The notes beneath the pieces are model-generated. The model saw nothing but the letters and a program-made list of their open reading frames with translations. It was not told the origin of the DNA and did no database searches. DNA of 64,000 nucleotides from Strix aluco (Eukaryota; Chordata; Aves; Strigiformes; Strigidae), in assembly GCF_031877795.1 (NCBI RefSeq), contig NC_133932.1:76683937-76747936 (forward strand), read 5' to 3'. Shown piece by piece: positions 10,401-28,102 of this stretch. Made by a program: the position numbers and the translations under genes. Within the stretch, counting starts at the first letter, position 1. Each line of letters begins with the position of its first letter.

Positions 10401-13400
10401 GACAAAGACAGAGTTTGTGTCATTACACCATCAAAGATAATGAGGTACAGAGTGGGTTGATCTGAAGTTCATATGGGGCAAGTCACACAACTAGGCTGTT
10501 TGACTGCTCCCAGTTGACAGGCTTCTTGTAATCTGTTCTTTAAGAAACTTCCTTTGCTTGCTTCTCTGTCCTCGAATACTTTGCAGTTTGTATATGAGCT
10601 CAACAATATCTGTCCTACTTTGTAAAGTGCTTTTTATCCACATTACAACTGAAGCACAGTGAAGGAAAATTACTTTCCAAAGCCATCAATATGAGTACTG
10701 GGCACAGACCCAAGTCTCTTAAACGCTAATTCAGTTTCCTGTTCTCTGAGTAATATTGCCGTGGAGTGTCACGGTCATCTAATTTGACATACATCAGTAA
10801 ATTACATTGTGCATAATTCTGAGGTAAAGAAGTACCACTTTTAGCTCCACTGAGGATCAGAGCTACAATTCTTTTTAACAAAACTGTACCAACGTCAGCA
10901 GAGTTTCATATGGAAATTAGAATAGAACACAACAGAAATAGGCAACCAGTTTCTGTTTCCATGAGACAGACCTAAAACGTCTGCAAAAGCAAGCAAATCT
11001 TGTCCTTTTTTTTGGTCACTTTTCTGTGATAGGTTAGAGAGATGAGATTTCTAAAGCTTCCCAGCTGATCCATAAATCTATACAGCCATACAATCTGTCT
11101 GACTAGTTACTAAGGGATTAAAAGAGCTCTAAATTGTGCCAGCCGTTCTCTGAAATGAAAACACCAGACTAGTAAAACCTTTGTTTATTTTCAGGTTTAT
11201 ATAAAGACATATGGGGAACATGTTGGCTTCAGGATTTTCATGGATGCCATACTGCTTTCTTTGACAAGAAAAGTGAGTACATGTGTACAGTCATACATCT
11301 CCTAATTTATAGAAGCCTGGGCTTAACAAATATACTTCATCATATTTGTTGCTATTTCTGTTAAGAAGCTCTTCTTGTTCTTTGATGAATAATGGAAAGG
11401 TCAGATAGATTTTCCTTGTCTGAAGTTGGCATGTTCTAGATTGCTATCTGATCAGTGTGTGGAGTATCACAAATGTTAATTGAATAGCAGGCTTTTAGAG
11501 GAGAATTTGATAGATTTGGACAAAGTGCGAGTTTTTTTCCGTAGACTAAATAAATCATCCTGTAGCATCTAATAGAAAATTCTGTCTCTGCTAGTACATT
11601 TTACAGAATGACTGAAAATAAAAGTGAATGTATATTGTTCTCCATTAAATTCCATATGTTGAAAACAAGACAGGGCTGAGAAGGAGTACCAAAAGCCTCA
11701 CAGGTGGCCTGTGGGAAAGCTCCCTTGATGTACAAGCAAAAAGCACCACACAGACTCTTTCCTAGGGAAACACTGGGAAAAAACCTGACATTGTGTACAT
11801 AGTGACAGAATACAGCAGGGCTGAAGTTTCAGCACATACTAATATGTGATTATTACATAAAGAGCATAGTAAGAGAAATACAAAGATATCTGAGTTAATA
11901 TCTATTTTTGACTGTAAAAAGACAAAGCACTTTGTCTTTTACAAAGGAAAGAAGAGAGAAGAGCTACTGAAGTATGGAGTTGTTCAGCTAAAAAAAAAAT
12001 CCTTAAAAATCTAATAAAAAATAAACACATAAAAATAAGGTAATTGGTATGAAACAACATGGATTTATGATAAAAAATAAGTCATAACTATGTAATTTCT
12101 TTTTATAACAAGGTAATAGGCTTCCTGCACAGATCTCGAGTATCTTAATTTTAGTTAGGCTTTTGAGGGTAAGTTTCACAAATTTCTTGCAAACAAGATA
12201 GGAAAACTTTGCCTAGAAGAAACTACTGTAACCTGCTTGGAAAGCCTGACTTAAATAATAGTTGCCAGTATTTCCAGAGAGGCAAAAGGTGTCACAAATG
12301 TATTCTTCAGAGATTTCACCTAGGTTCAGTCCCCATTTAATAATGTCGTTATATTTTGACTGAATGATGGACAGGAGAATATGCTCATTGAATTTCCAGA
12401 TAACAAAAATGAGAGAACGGTACAGCATCATAATTAAAAATTTTCTTAACAAGTAAGAGAAATTGTTTGGAAAAATTGATAAAGTGACAAGGGCAGGATA
12501 CAACACAAAGGCTGGATTAAGTCATATAGTTATGACACCTATTTAAAACAGGGAGCAAGTGGTTATTTTCTGCAGAAAAGTGTGAAGGTTACAGTGTCAC
12601 AAATTCAACATGAGTCAACAGTGGCACACTTGTGAAAAGCTAAACATACACATTAATAGAACAAACACAGAAAGAAATAAAATGCAACCTTTCCACTATA
12701 TTCAGGATTAGTAATGGATTAAATTATGCTGCCGTGTCTGCCTTTGGGTGTCATGCTTGAAGACAGATTGTTCAATTACTGACATTGCACTGAAAAGTGG
12801 TAAGAATGACTAAACACACAAATTAAGTAGGGATTGTTTCATCTAACAGTGTCTAAGGGAAGACATGAATGTAGCCTTTAATTATCTGAAAGTTGGTCTA
12901 TGGAAGATGGAAGTAAGCTGTTCTCGGTGTCAGTAGTGTTGGACAAGAAATAATGGAATTAAATTGCATCAAAGGTATTTAGGCTAAATGTTAGAAAAGA
13001 TTTGCTAACTTCAAAGACAAACTGTTTACAGATCTAGAAAACAGAGTTTGTCTCATGCCCATTAAATACTTCAGTAATTTCTGTTAAGATGGTGTCACTG
13101 AAAGACAATAGATCTGTTGGGTTGAAGAAGAAGATTTAACCTGTTGAATGATTCTGCCATGTAGGATGTAGGGAAAATAGTTTGTAGCTTGTCTATGTCC
13201 ATTACAACCATTAGATGGCACTGTGCTAATAAAGTTTAGTGCTGAAGATTAGAACGTGTGGCCAAACCCCCTTTGAAATGAAGGTACACGGTAAAACCCT
13301 TTCTGTTCATCTGTATACTGAAGACAAAAAGTACTACATTGGGTCTCCGTCTTTAGAATTTATGGATGTCGCTGCCAAAGGTTTTCCCATGTCAAATTAG

Positions 13401-16400
13401 AGAAGAGTATCTTCAACCATTTAGGAGGGTGTTTGATACTTGGCAAATTATTAATTTCTGTCTCTGTCCATAAAGATAAATTACATTAGAAACTTAATGA
13501 AACCTATTTGGGCCACAGAAGAATCCTGAAATGTGAGCCTGTGACCATCCATTCTGATCTAAAGAATAAAGGAGTGTGAGAGGAGAAATGCTTTGATGTA
13601 TATATATAATGAGGAGTCAGCAATATATTTTAATTCTATTTTTATGTGTATATATATATTTTAATTTGAGAATTATTAACATTCATAATTTTCCTTTCTT
13701 CAGAGAAGATATTTTCTCGTGTAGATATTAAGATAGTTGATGATAACACTTGAACAAAATGTCCTAATCACACGCATACGATCATGATCTCCAAATTATC
13801 TGTTGGTAGTGAGGACAGAGATCTTGGAGCTATTCCAACAGTTTTTTAAAAATGCCAGTATAATAATGAGATGTTAGTAATAGTCAGATACCAAATTAAG
13901 ACTTATTAAGGAGGGAGGCAAAAACAAAAGAAGAAAAGATTATGTCCCAGTATAATACCTGTGACATGCCTATCTTGTGAAAACAGTGCAGTTCTCATTT
14001 CACTTTCTCCTGAAGAACTACACAGCAAGAAGGCTGTTTGGGCATGGAAAGACCAGCTAATCTGACTTTTCAAAATTCTTTTGCTTTGAAAGAGGCAGTT
14101 GAGGGGGATGTAGTGAAGATTTACATTTAAAAAAAAAGTTAATGTCATGAAGAGGGTGAACTAAGAACAGATACGACATCAGTTCTTCACTGACATTATA
14201 CATGCCTTCAGGGTTCTGTAAAACTCAACCATATGTCGCCTTCAGCCTTATGCTCTCCGCACTGATGAGTCCCACCATCTTCAGTTTCTCTTCGCAAGGC
14301 AGCTGGTCCATCCCTATCACAGTAGCCACCTTTCTGTCTCTTACTTCATTCGCACATATCAGAACCACACACAACACTCAAGACGGGGGTGCATCAAAGT
14401 TTCATATAGCAGCACAATTACGCCCTCTCACCTGTTGTTACAACGTTTCCTGCCCATCAATGGTATTTTGCCTGGTTTTTGGCTGTGACAGTGATTTCAG
14501 ATATGGTTCCACACTACCAACTATTTTAAAGTTCTGCTTAATAATAAACCCCAGTGCTGACTAAATGTGGTCTCCCTGTCATGACTGTTCACTTCTGTTA
14601 CTTCTGTTGGATTTAGTCATTGTGCAGACACAGGGCAAATCAGTTCACTGATGTGACAGACCACCCAACAGCGATTTTCCGTACAGTCAACAAGGTGGTT
14701 CAACTTGCCTTGGAACTATACGATTGGTTACTAGATCCCAGTGCTAGCCTGGTCCAAAGATTGTGTGGCCAATCATGTACGGTATAACAAGAAACCATCC
14801 TCTAAACCGGGGTGTTCCTATCCCTTAAATAAAAGAGAGATCATTTATGTGACTGCAAATCTTAATAATAAAAAATTATAGACTTTACTCTGTGGTTTCT
14901 GTACTTCTAACGTGATCCTAAACTTCAACGATTTATTACAGGTACATTAAGTATATTAGCGACCTGGCTATTTTTTCTCTTAGTGAGATTGTTTTCAAAA
15001 TGCAAGATGCCAGCAGAATACTGCTTTGTATTAAAATGCACTTGTGCCTGCTTTGCTTCTGTTTAGGTGAAAATGCCAGATGTAGAATTTTTTGTTAATT
15101 TGGGGGACTGGCCTCTGGAGAAGAAGAAGTCCCCACAGAACCTGCACCCCATCTTCTCATGGTGTGGGTCCAGTGAGTCAAAAGACATTGTCATGCCAAC
15201 ATATGACTTAACAGACTCAGTTTTGGAGACTATGGGACGGTAAGAAATTGCTTAAAATTTTCACAAAATTCACAGTGAATGATCTTCCAACAAGATACTT
15301 GTATTAGCAGTATATTAACTGTTTTTATTTATTCATTGAGACATTGACACCCTGTACGTAGGCAGTAACTGTAGTCAAATTCTTAACATTAGCCAAGTTA
15401 CGTATTATAACATAAATGACATATATTAAAATACTTCACTGTTCTAAAAAATCAAAATTAATCTAAATGTGATCAAGTCACTGAAAACAGCACTTAGAGG
15501 GAATGTTTCAAGGGTAGGTATTTTGTTTGCTTTGTTTCCCCCTGCTCCATGAACATGTTGACAACTGGCCAGGTCTCTTTTTTCCTGAATTTCTTAGAAT
15601 CTTTCCTCTGTACCTTTTAAAGCCCAACGTAGCCAGAATTCTTGACCTAGGACCTACCATCTCCCACTTTGATTACCGAGCATAACTGGCCTTGGCAACT
15701 GCTCTGTTACTGTCTTGAAACACCACAAAGCCACCTTCTAAGAGATCTTTGTAATCCATTTTGAACCTGTTTATCAGTTCACTGCATTTAGTTCAGGTTC
15801 CTTGTCTTTATTATCAAGACTTTTCCGAAATTCGCTCCCCACTGCTTCCCCAATGTATGTGTTTTAATTTAGCAAAGTTTTTAAGGAAGTGAAATATGTT
15901 GTATTAAGCTAGTTATGTTACCATGCATCACCTTCATCTGTCTGGCAACCATACCCACTTCTAGCGACTTTTTTCCATGACAACTGACAGGTACTATTTC
16001 CACACGCCAGGTTGTCATTGAACTGATGCTGTCTTGCCACAGGCCTGTGAGCTTGACATTCCTTATCTATTTTTATTGCTGCAATAAACAATACATATAC
16101 GGGTGTGCTCATGATTTACCTTCATCCTTGGTATTTCCCTATTGGTACTGCAAACTCTTTTAAGTAATTGCACTTCAAAAAATTTCCAGTAGGCTTCACT
16201 ATTAAATCACTTCTTTCTCCTTCAGAGTCAGTCTGGATATGATGTCAGTTCAAGCAAATACTGGCCCATCATGGGAAGACAAGAATACCACAGCATTCTG
16301 GAGAGGACGTGACAGCCGCAAAGAGAGGCTTGAACTTGTAAAACTCAGCAGAAAATACCCAGAGATCATAGATGCTGCTTTCACAAACTTCTTTTTTTTT

Positions 16401-18587
16401 AAACATGATGAAAGCCTCTATGGCCCCATTGTTAAGCACATTTCATTTTTTGATTTTTTTAAGGTAAGCCACTAACCATTTTTCATGGAACTAGGTTCTC
16501 AGTGTTTCCCATTACCAAATGACTTTGTGTATATTACTGGTAATAAAGTGATACTCAGTTTTTCAGCACACCACCAGTAACAAGCATGAATAGGCATCCC
16601 TCCAGTGGATAACTGCTATGTAGCTCTTACACTGAGGCTAATAATGTTTCATATACATCTGAAGGTTCTGTAGAACCTTGTGTAATCTATGTAACTCCAA
16701 GTTCCTTTTTATTTCTTTTTCCTGATTCAGCGATCAGGACTACTAACATAACTAACATAGTGGGAAAATCAGTGGATGAAGTGGCACACCTTCCCTCACA
16801 TCCGAGGATGAGCGTCTAAGAGTTTCCGGAGAACTTAATTGATGAAGAGGGCATCTCTGTGTACCCTGCACTGTGATGAATTCCAAACTAAATTATAAAA
16901 GCTACTTAAACATTGATGCTTGCCTAGCCAATCCTACATTTCTCAATATCGGCAAGTCAGTAATACCAGTGCCCTCAGAATAATATAACCTAACCCAAGC
17001 CACTTGGATCTGCTGTTTGTTAATAACTTACGGTCATTTTCTTTCCAGTATAAATATCAAATTAATATTGATGGCACAGTGGCAGCATACAGATTGCCTT
17101 ATCTGCTAGCAGGAAACAGTGTGGTGCTGAAGCAAGACTCCATCTACTATGAGCACTTTTATAATGAGTTGCAGCCATGGAAACATTATATTCCATTTAA
17201 AAGTGACCTGAGTGATCTGCTAGAAAAACTACAGTGGGCAAAAGAGCATGATGCAGAGGTAAATATATGTTTAGATGTACTTGGCCATGTTTCTAGACAA
17301 AATAGAGCAAAAAGTACATTTCTGTAAAACAAAAAAATCTGTTGCAAGGACTTAAAAATTGTCATCCCTTCTACAAATAAGAAAAACACTTTTAAAAAAA
17401 TACATAATACTGCCCTTAATTTGAAATTAAATTGAACTTTGGAAAAATTAAAGAGCATTTTCATAAGAATGCCTCACTTTTAAAGTTAAGAATGCTTAAA
17501 TAAAAATAAGTTATCCTGAACTGCCAACACTATATTTAACTCCAGAATCAATACTGGCATCTTGAAACAACTACTATTTTTTTGAGAATTTAAAAGAAGC
17601 TTTTATTTTCTTTGACAGGCAAAAAATATTGCAAAATCTGGACAAGAATTTGCAAGAAACAATCTCATGGGAGACCACATTTTTTGTTACTATTTCAAAC
17701 TTTTCCAGGTTAGTATACTTTTAATGGCTACTACCACAAAAATAGAAATCCCACAGAAAGAATTCAGGGCAACGGAGCTGCTGGAAATTGGCCAGTCCAG
17801 TACTTGAAGCCATAAAGCAAGCAGCAGCAGTTAAAAACTTCAGTTGGTTTACAGACGCTGTATGCAGTTATTTACTATGAAACCCCTTAAGACTATGCTG
17901 GCGCTTTGAGAGAAGCAATCAGATTCCATAAATCTTGATCTAATCTGCAAGAATATGTTGCCCACAATGATCAAAGAATTCCACATCAGACACACACCCT
18001 GTGAACCACAGCTGAAAATATCTGTGCATTAGCACCGAGGTCTCAAAACTCCAGGGAGGCACCCGCAGGGGCTCCTGTCTGCAGTCAAGTATCTGCTTAC
18101 CCTGCCTGTGGCACGGTATGGAGGAGCAGACTCTGTAGCCCCAGAGGTTTTACAGAACTACTCAGCTGAGTTGGTGCAGTATTTACAACCAGATGTACAG
18201 TCTGACAAGTTAATGAATTAACGATACCTTCTTTTTTTAAAACTAGGAATATGCCAGCTTGCAAGTGAGTGAGCCAAAAATCAGAGATGGGATGGAGAAA
18301 GTGCAGCAGCCTGAAGACGACCTTTTTCCATGTACTTGCCACAGAAAAAAGGTACAGTACATACAGCGTTAAATGTAAAGTGCTGAGTGTCTTCAGTTGT
18401 TCAGCCACACTGGAACAGGCGTTGCTCAGTACCCGGTGGCGCCAGTTGCCAGACCGGACCATTAATGTCTGTTGAACTTAGAAACATTTCTTGATATATT
18501 TGCAGGACTAGACAGTTAAAAATTGAATTTCCAATTAACTGAAAAATGTTTCTTCTTTTTTGACTGCAGGCCAAAGATGAACTCTGA
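7286..18587 (+). CDS. POGLUT2: POGLUT2 (KDELC1), protein O-glucosyltransferase 2, complete, 10 exons
   Basis: POGLUT2 is an ER-lumenal GT90-family enzyme that transfers glucose from UDP-glucose to serine in EGF repeats, for example of Notch and fibrillins. Spliced exons: 7286-7464, 9628-9833, 10239-10444, 11195-11272, 15067-15239, 16226-16463, 17049-17258, 17619-17708, 18247-18351 and 18570-18587 (1503 nt, 500 residues; human has 502). All introns are GT-AG and phases agree. Residues 1 to about 20 are a signal peptide, about 25-130 a filamin-like domain ([19 protein letters not shown]), and about 150-470 the CAP10/GT90 domain ([45 protein letters not shown]). The C-terminus is KDEL. Asp237 in VNLGDWP is the likely catalytic base by analogy with POGLUT1. 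The gene looks fully functional. It runs divergently from BIVM and converges on TEX30. Confidence 0.96.
8931..9190 (-). mobile_element. CR1 LINE tail in POGLUT2 intron 1
   Basis: Starts with 'aatcatagaatggtttgggt' and 'tggaagagac' and continues through 'ccaggttgctcaaagccctg' to 'cccttgtcctgtccctacag'. This is the reverse complement of the CR1 3' end. It is 5'-truncated, about 260 bp, and antisense to POGLUT2. Confidence 0.9.
9628..9833 (+). CDS. POGLUT2: POGLUT2 exon 2 (filamin-like domain)
   Basis: Acceptor TTTCTGGGTAG at 9627, donor AAAG|GTAAGA at 9833. Encodes residues 60-129, with [33 protein letters not shown] and [10 protein letters not shown]. The open frame extends upstream to 9560, but that part is intron: the acceptor restores the phase left by exon 1. 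Confidence 0.95.
10239..10444 (+). CDS. POGLUT2: POGLUT2 exon 3
   Basis: Acceptor CCTGATAG at 10238, donor GAG|GTACAG at 10444. Encodes residues 129-197: [11 protein letters not shown] links the filamin-like and CAP10 domains, and [20 protein letters not shown] enters the catalytic domain. Confidence 0.95.
11195..11272 (+). CDS. POGLUT2: POGLUT2 exon 4 (78 nt)
   Basis: Short in-frame exon with acceptor TTTATTTTCAG and donor AAA|GTGAGT. Encodes [20 protein letters not shown] then LSLTRK (residues 198-223). Both boundaries are phase 0, so its omission would remove 26 residues of the CAP10 domain without changing frame. Confidence 0.94.
13604..13662. repeat. AT-rich (TA)n microsatellite pair
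   Basis: Two short alternating TA tracts (around 13604 and 13648) separated by AT-rich sequence, inside POGLUT2 intron 4. Confidence 0.6.
14195..14560 (-). mobile_element. Old CR1-like LINE fragment in POGLUT2 intron 4
   Basis: Phrases such as 'catcttcagtttctcttcgc', 'ctgtctcttacttcattcgc' and 'cacacacaacactcaagacg' resemble an old amniote CR1-class repeat read on its antisense strand. The assignment is from pattern memory. The copy is diverged and its limits are approximate. Confidence 0.45.
15067..15239 (+). CDS. POGLUT2: POGLUT2 exon 5 (catalytic Asp region)
   Basis: Acceptor CTTCTGTTTAG, donor GACG|GTAAGA. Encodes [39 protein letters not shown] and TDSVLETMG. Asp237 of VNLGDWP is the expected GT90 catalytic base (inferred from POGLUT1). 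It follows the longest 3'-half intron (3.8 kb), which holds an old CR1-like fragment. Confidence 0.95.
16226..16463 (+). CDS. POGLUT2: POGLUT2 exon 6
   Basis: Acceptor TCTCCTTCAG at 16225, donor AAG|GTAAGC at 16463. Encodes [39 protein letters not shown] and [15 protein letters not shown], core UDP-sugar-binding segments of CAP10 proteins. Confidence 0.95.
17049..17258 (+). CDS. POGLUT2: POGLUT2 exon 7
   Basis: Acceptor TTTTCTTTCCAG, donor GAG|GTAAAT. Encodes [40 protein letters not shown] and [20 protein letters not shown]. The [12 protein letters not shown] motif is a hallmark of this family. Confidence 0.95.
17619..17708 (+). CDS. POGLUT2: POGLUT2 exon 8
   Basis: Acceptor TTTGACAG, donor CAG|GTTAGT. 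Encodes [20 protein letters not shown] followed by [10 protein letters not shown], the last helical part of the CAP10 domain. Confidence 0.94.
18247..18351 (+). CDS. POGLUT2: POGLUT2 exon 9
   Basis: Acceptor TTTTAAAACTAG, donor AAG|GTACAG. Encodes [20 protein letters not shown] and [12 protein letters not shown] (residues 461-495). If the following 218-nt intron is not removed, the frame adds only VQYIQR before a stop, and the KDEL is lost. Confidence 0.94.
18570..18587 (+). CDS. POGLUT2: POGLUT2 exon 10: last five codons (AKDEL) and stop
   Basis: Acceptor TTTTTTGACTGCAG at 18569. The coding part is only GCC AAA GAT GAA CTC TGA, giving A-K-D-E-L, the ER-retrieval signal, in its own terminal exon. 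Confidence 0.94.
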   Translation, partial: AKDEL

Positions 18588-18825
18588 CAGAAAGAAATAA
18601 AATATTTTTTGAATATTTACCTACATTCAGACTGTCTTCTTAAGGAAAGAAGAAAAATTTGGATTAAAATGCCAGTGGATAGTGTCAATGGGTATTACAA
18701 AGTTTACTGTATCATGATCTACATATGGAAGAAAACCAAGCACCCCCTATTTCCTTTTTATCATGCCTTGTTCAAAAACATTTTTATAATTTTTTTAAAT
18801 AAAACCCATATTTCTATCAGTCATG
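18588..18825 (+). other. POGLUT2: POGLUT2 3' UTR with two AATAAA signals
   Basis: AATAAA occurs at 18596-18601, nine bases after the stop and too close to be the only signal, and again at 18798-18803. The second probably sets the 3' end near 18.82 kb. A longer UTR cannot be excluded. Confidence 0.5.
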
Positions 18826-20855
18826 TGTTACTGTCTAGAGACACCTTGGAAATGCAGACACTTTTTACTCATGCTTGTTACACTGAGTCTATTCACAAGT
18901 ATTCTGCAGAAAAGGGCAGATGAGAATTGTAAATGTACCCCACCCCATGTGTCTATCCAAAGTCATCTTTTTCAGACTATAACTTTGTTCAGAGATAATC
19001 AGTATTCTCAAAGACAATTATGTGGGGTTTATAATGTATCTTTTTAACCTGAAGGGAAAACATGGTGCTATTGGACACTTCAGGAATATTAGATAAAAGT
19101 TTTAAGTTCCATACAATTTTTCACGGATGCTTTGTCTGTGAAACTCAGTCTCTGGAAATAATGAAAAGAATTAAATAGCACTGAGGAGTGACTACTGAAA
19201 CTAAACCAATCATTGTTTCAACAGTCTAGTCTATTTTTAAAGCTTTCCACTGATACTAAGTAATTCAGCTGTTACTTTTGAGCATATCAACATCATCTGG
19301 AAATGATCCAGAGGTTGATTTAAAGTCAAGTCTAAATTCATCAAATTCTGAAGTTAACGCACATTCCCAGTCCAAAGTGAGGATTTATCTTCTCTGTAAC
19401 AGCCAATCAATTTAAAACCCATATAGCTATTTTCTTTGCAAACATTTAGATGTGTGTTATTGCTTATTGAGCAACATTACTGCTGGGAGATCAGCATTCT
19501 TGAGGCATCTTGTGAGAAACAATGGAAGAATATTGGATCTGATTAACATTTTTAACTTTCACCTGCCTATTATTTTTACTATGGTAAAAGCAAGCCTAAG
19601 GAACAGTTGTTGATCGCACAGTAAACAACGTAAGATCTAATTTAACTATACTAACCTATAGTCTTGAATAATTTTTTTAATACAGTACATCAGCAAAATG
19701 AAGCTCTCTGATCTAAGCACCTGACCAAACCACCACAGAAGTCCCCTGGGCTCACTGGGGCTGACAGGTACATTAAAGCAGCTCTGTGCTGTCACCTACA
19801 ACAGCTCCTCCCAAGAAGAGCCTCCAGGCCAAAGCCACCTGCTCACCCTCAGTTAGCTGCAAGCCCTCAAAGTGCAGAATGCGCAGAGCAGGTTTCAGGG
19901 AACTCCTGGCCATGGAGGTGAGCATCGTCCCAGCAGAGAATGCCAAGATGCTTTTCTCAGGGCCAACCAGCCACTTCCTCTCATCATTCAGCTGATGCTT
20001 GCTGATGACCTGCCTGAAAGCGATTAATATATTGCTGTAACCTTTGGTTATACCAACAGGTTCCTCACAGCCCGTGATGGGGAAGCTGCGTGTGCAGCTG
20101 CGAGCACACACAAAGGATTTCATCCACCCTACACTGTCAGAGCTCTGCTGAAGACCAAAGTGCCTCCTGCTCATGGCCAGACCCCACCTGCCTCTTCTGA
20201 GCCCTCCTGACAGAAGCCTTGTGCAGCATCTCACACCTGCTTCCTCCTCCAGGAGTTTCAAATTATAAACATAATTTGTCTTTTATCAGTTTGTATTTAA
20301 TAGTCTTCCACGCCCATCTCTCCGAATGGCCTCTGTGACCCGTCCTTTAGGCAAAGGAAGTTGCTGGAGGGTGACTTTTCAAAACTGTGACCCATGTTCT
20401 TTGCTCCTCATGCACAACAGCACCTGCATTACCTCCCCCTCTTCCTCCTCCACACACAGGCCCAGAATCCGGCTCCATGGGGTAGTGACACTGTAAATGA
20501 GAGATTCCTCTCCCCACATCATCCGTTTTGAAGCGCCAGGGTACAGCACCAAGGCAGAGTACCACCACCCCATCCCAGCCAGCCTCGGGGGATGTGTTCA
20601 CAGAATTCCACAAATCAGCAGGTTTTCATTTCAAGCACGTACCGCATCAGTAATATACTCAGAAGTGAAAGGTGCCTAAAGATTTGCTGTCAGAATAGAT
20701 TTTTTTCCAGTATATTACTTCAAATATTAGTCAAAAGCATTTAGTTAGTGCTCTGCATTAGTAAGGGTTGTATACAGTTATTTGCACAGAAACACAGAAA
20801 ACAATGCTGCCATGATATTAAGGATTCTGTAAATTTTCTGTCCTTCCTTTAAAAA
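18826..20855. other. Intergenic gap between convergent POGLUT2 and TEX30
   Basis: About 2 kb separating the two 3' ends. The first kilobase is AT-rich with no recognisable feature. The rest is richer in GC and holds the unidentified open-frame stretch at 19773-20613. Confidence 0.6.
19773..20613 (-). other. Unidentified coding-like stretch, possible old gene remnant
   Basis: On the minus strand one frame is open over 20261-19773 (163 codons without ATG at its start) and again, in the same frame, over 20573-20379 (64 codons). Local peptides include WGEESLIYSVTTPWSRILG, KVTLQQLPLPKGRVTEAI and SSLKPALRILHFEGLQL. I do not recognise the family. Composition is more GC-rich than the flanks and acidic and basic runs look protein-like, but I see no clear splice sites or promoter. 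It could be a decayed retrocopy, a mobile-element piece or chance. No function is proposed. Confidence 0.3.
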
Positions 20856-20859
20856 GTTC

Positions 20860-21026
20860 TTTATTGTTTTTTCTATTTTTTCATTCATACAAAAAAGTTT
20901 TATTTGCACTTACACTTAGACCTCTGAAAATATCTATTTAAAAAGATATGCCTCTCAGAAATAACAAACTCTAACTTGCCACATTTAGGAAAAGCTAAAT
21001 GAAGACACTGCTTAAAACACTGCAAA
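20860..21026 (-). other. TEX30: TEX30 3' UTR with AATAAA signals
   Basis: Downstream of the TEX30 stop codon on the minus strand, AATAAA occurs at 20904-20899 and 20865-20860, giving a short 3' UTR of roughly 150-180 bases. Confidence 0.6.
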
Positions 21027-27616
<6,590 letters not shown>

Positions 27617-27632
27617 ACCGGCGCTCACCCCG

Positions 27633-27640
27633 TGACGTCA
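27633..27640. promoter_or_regulatory. Perfect CRE (TGACGTCA)
   Basis: The palindrome TGACGTCA lies 17 bases upstream of the TEX30 start codon. It is the full-length CREB/ATF consensus. Occupancy is inferred. Confidence 0.6.
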
Positions 27641-27699
27641 CGCGAATGACACCCCTCCCCTCCACCGCCGCTTGAGAGGGCCTGCCCGCCGCGTGCTTG

Positions 27700-27742
27700 A
27701 TTGGTCCACAGGTGTGATAGGCCCCGCCCCCGAAGGGCGGGG
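27700..27742 (-). promoter_or_regulatory. CCAAT box and facing GC boxes upstream of TEX30
   Basis: ATTGG at 27700-27704 is CCAAT on the TEX30 strand. CCCCGCCC (27722-27729) and GGGCGGGG (27735-27742) form an inverted pair of Sp1-type GC boxes 5 bases apart. The set is typical of a TATA-less housekeeping promoter. Confidence 0.55.
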
Positions 27743-28074
27743 TTAGGCAGCAGGTCTGCGCGGAGGGGTTTGGGGCGAGGCAAAATGGCGGGGGGGGGGG
27801 GGGCAGGAAGGCGAAGCTCAGTGGGGTGAGAGGAGGGGTCGTGGCTGCAGCCGGCCTGGCCAGGGGCACCGATCCCGGCAGCGGCAGGAGCTGCGCTGGA
27901 GGGAGGTTTGAGTGGGTTGAGCCGTGCGGGGAGGCGGTGGCACCTGGCAGAGAGGCACCTTTGAAGTAGGGCTCGGGAGAAGCCGGAGCGCGTGGGGCGC
28001 GGCTGGAGAGCGCTTGGTACCTGCGGGGTGTCGGCAGCGCCCGAGGGGTCGCCTGCGCCCCCCTGACATGCTTC

Positions 28075-28102
28075 AGTGCCTGTCATGTGGGTGTCAGGCA
28101 CT
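28075..28102. repeat. Short hairpin, 8-bp perfect stem
   Basis: AGTGCCTG at 28075-28082 pairs with CAGGCACT at 28095-28102 across a 12-base loop, at the right edge of the TEX30 CpG island. Confidence 0.5.
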
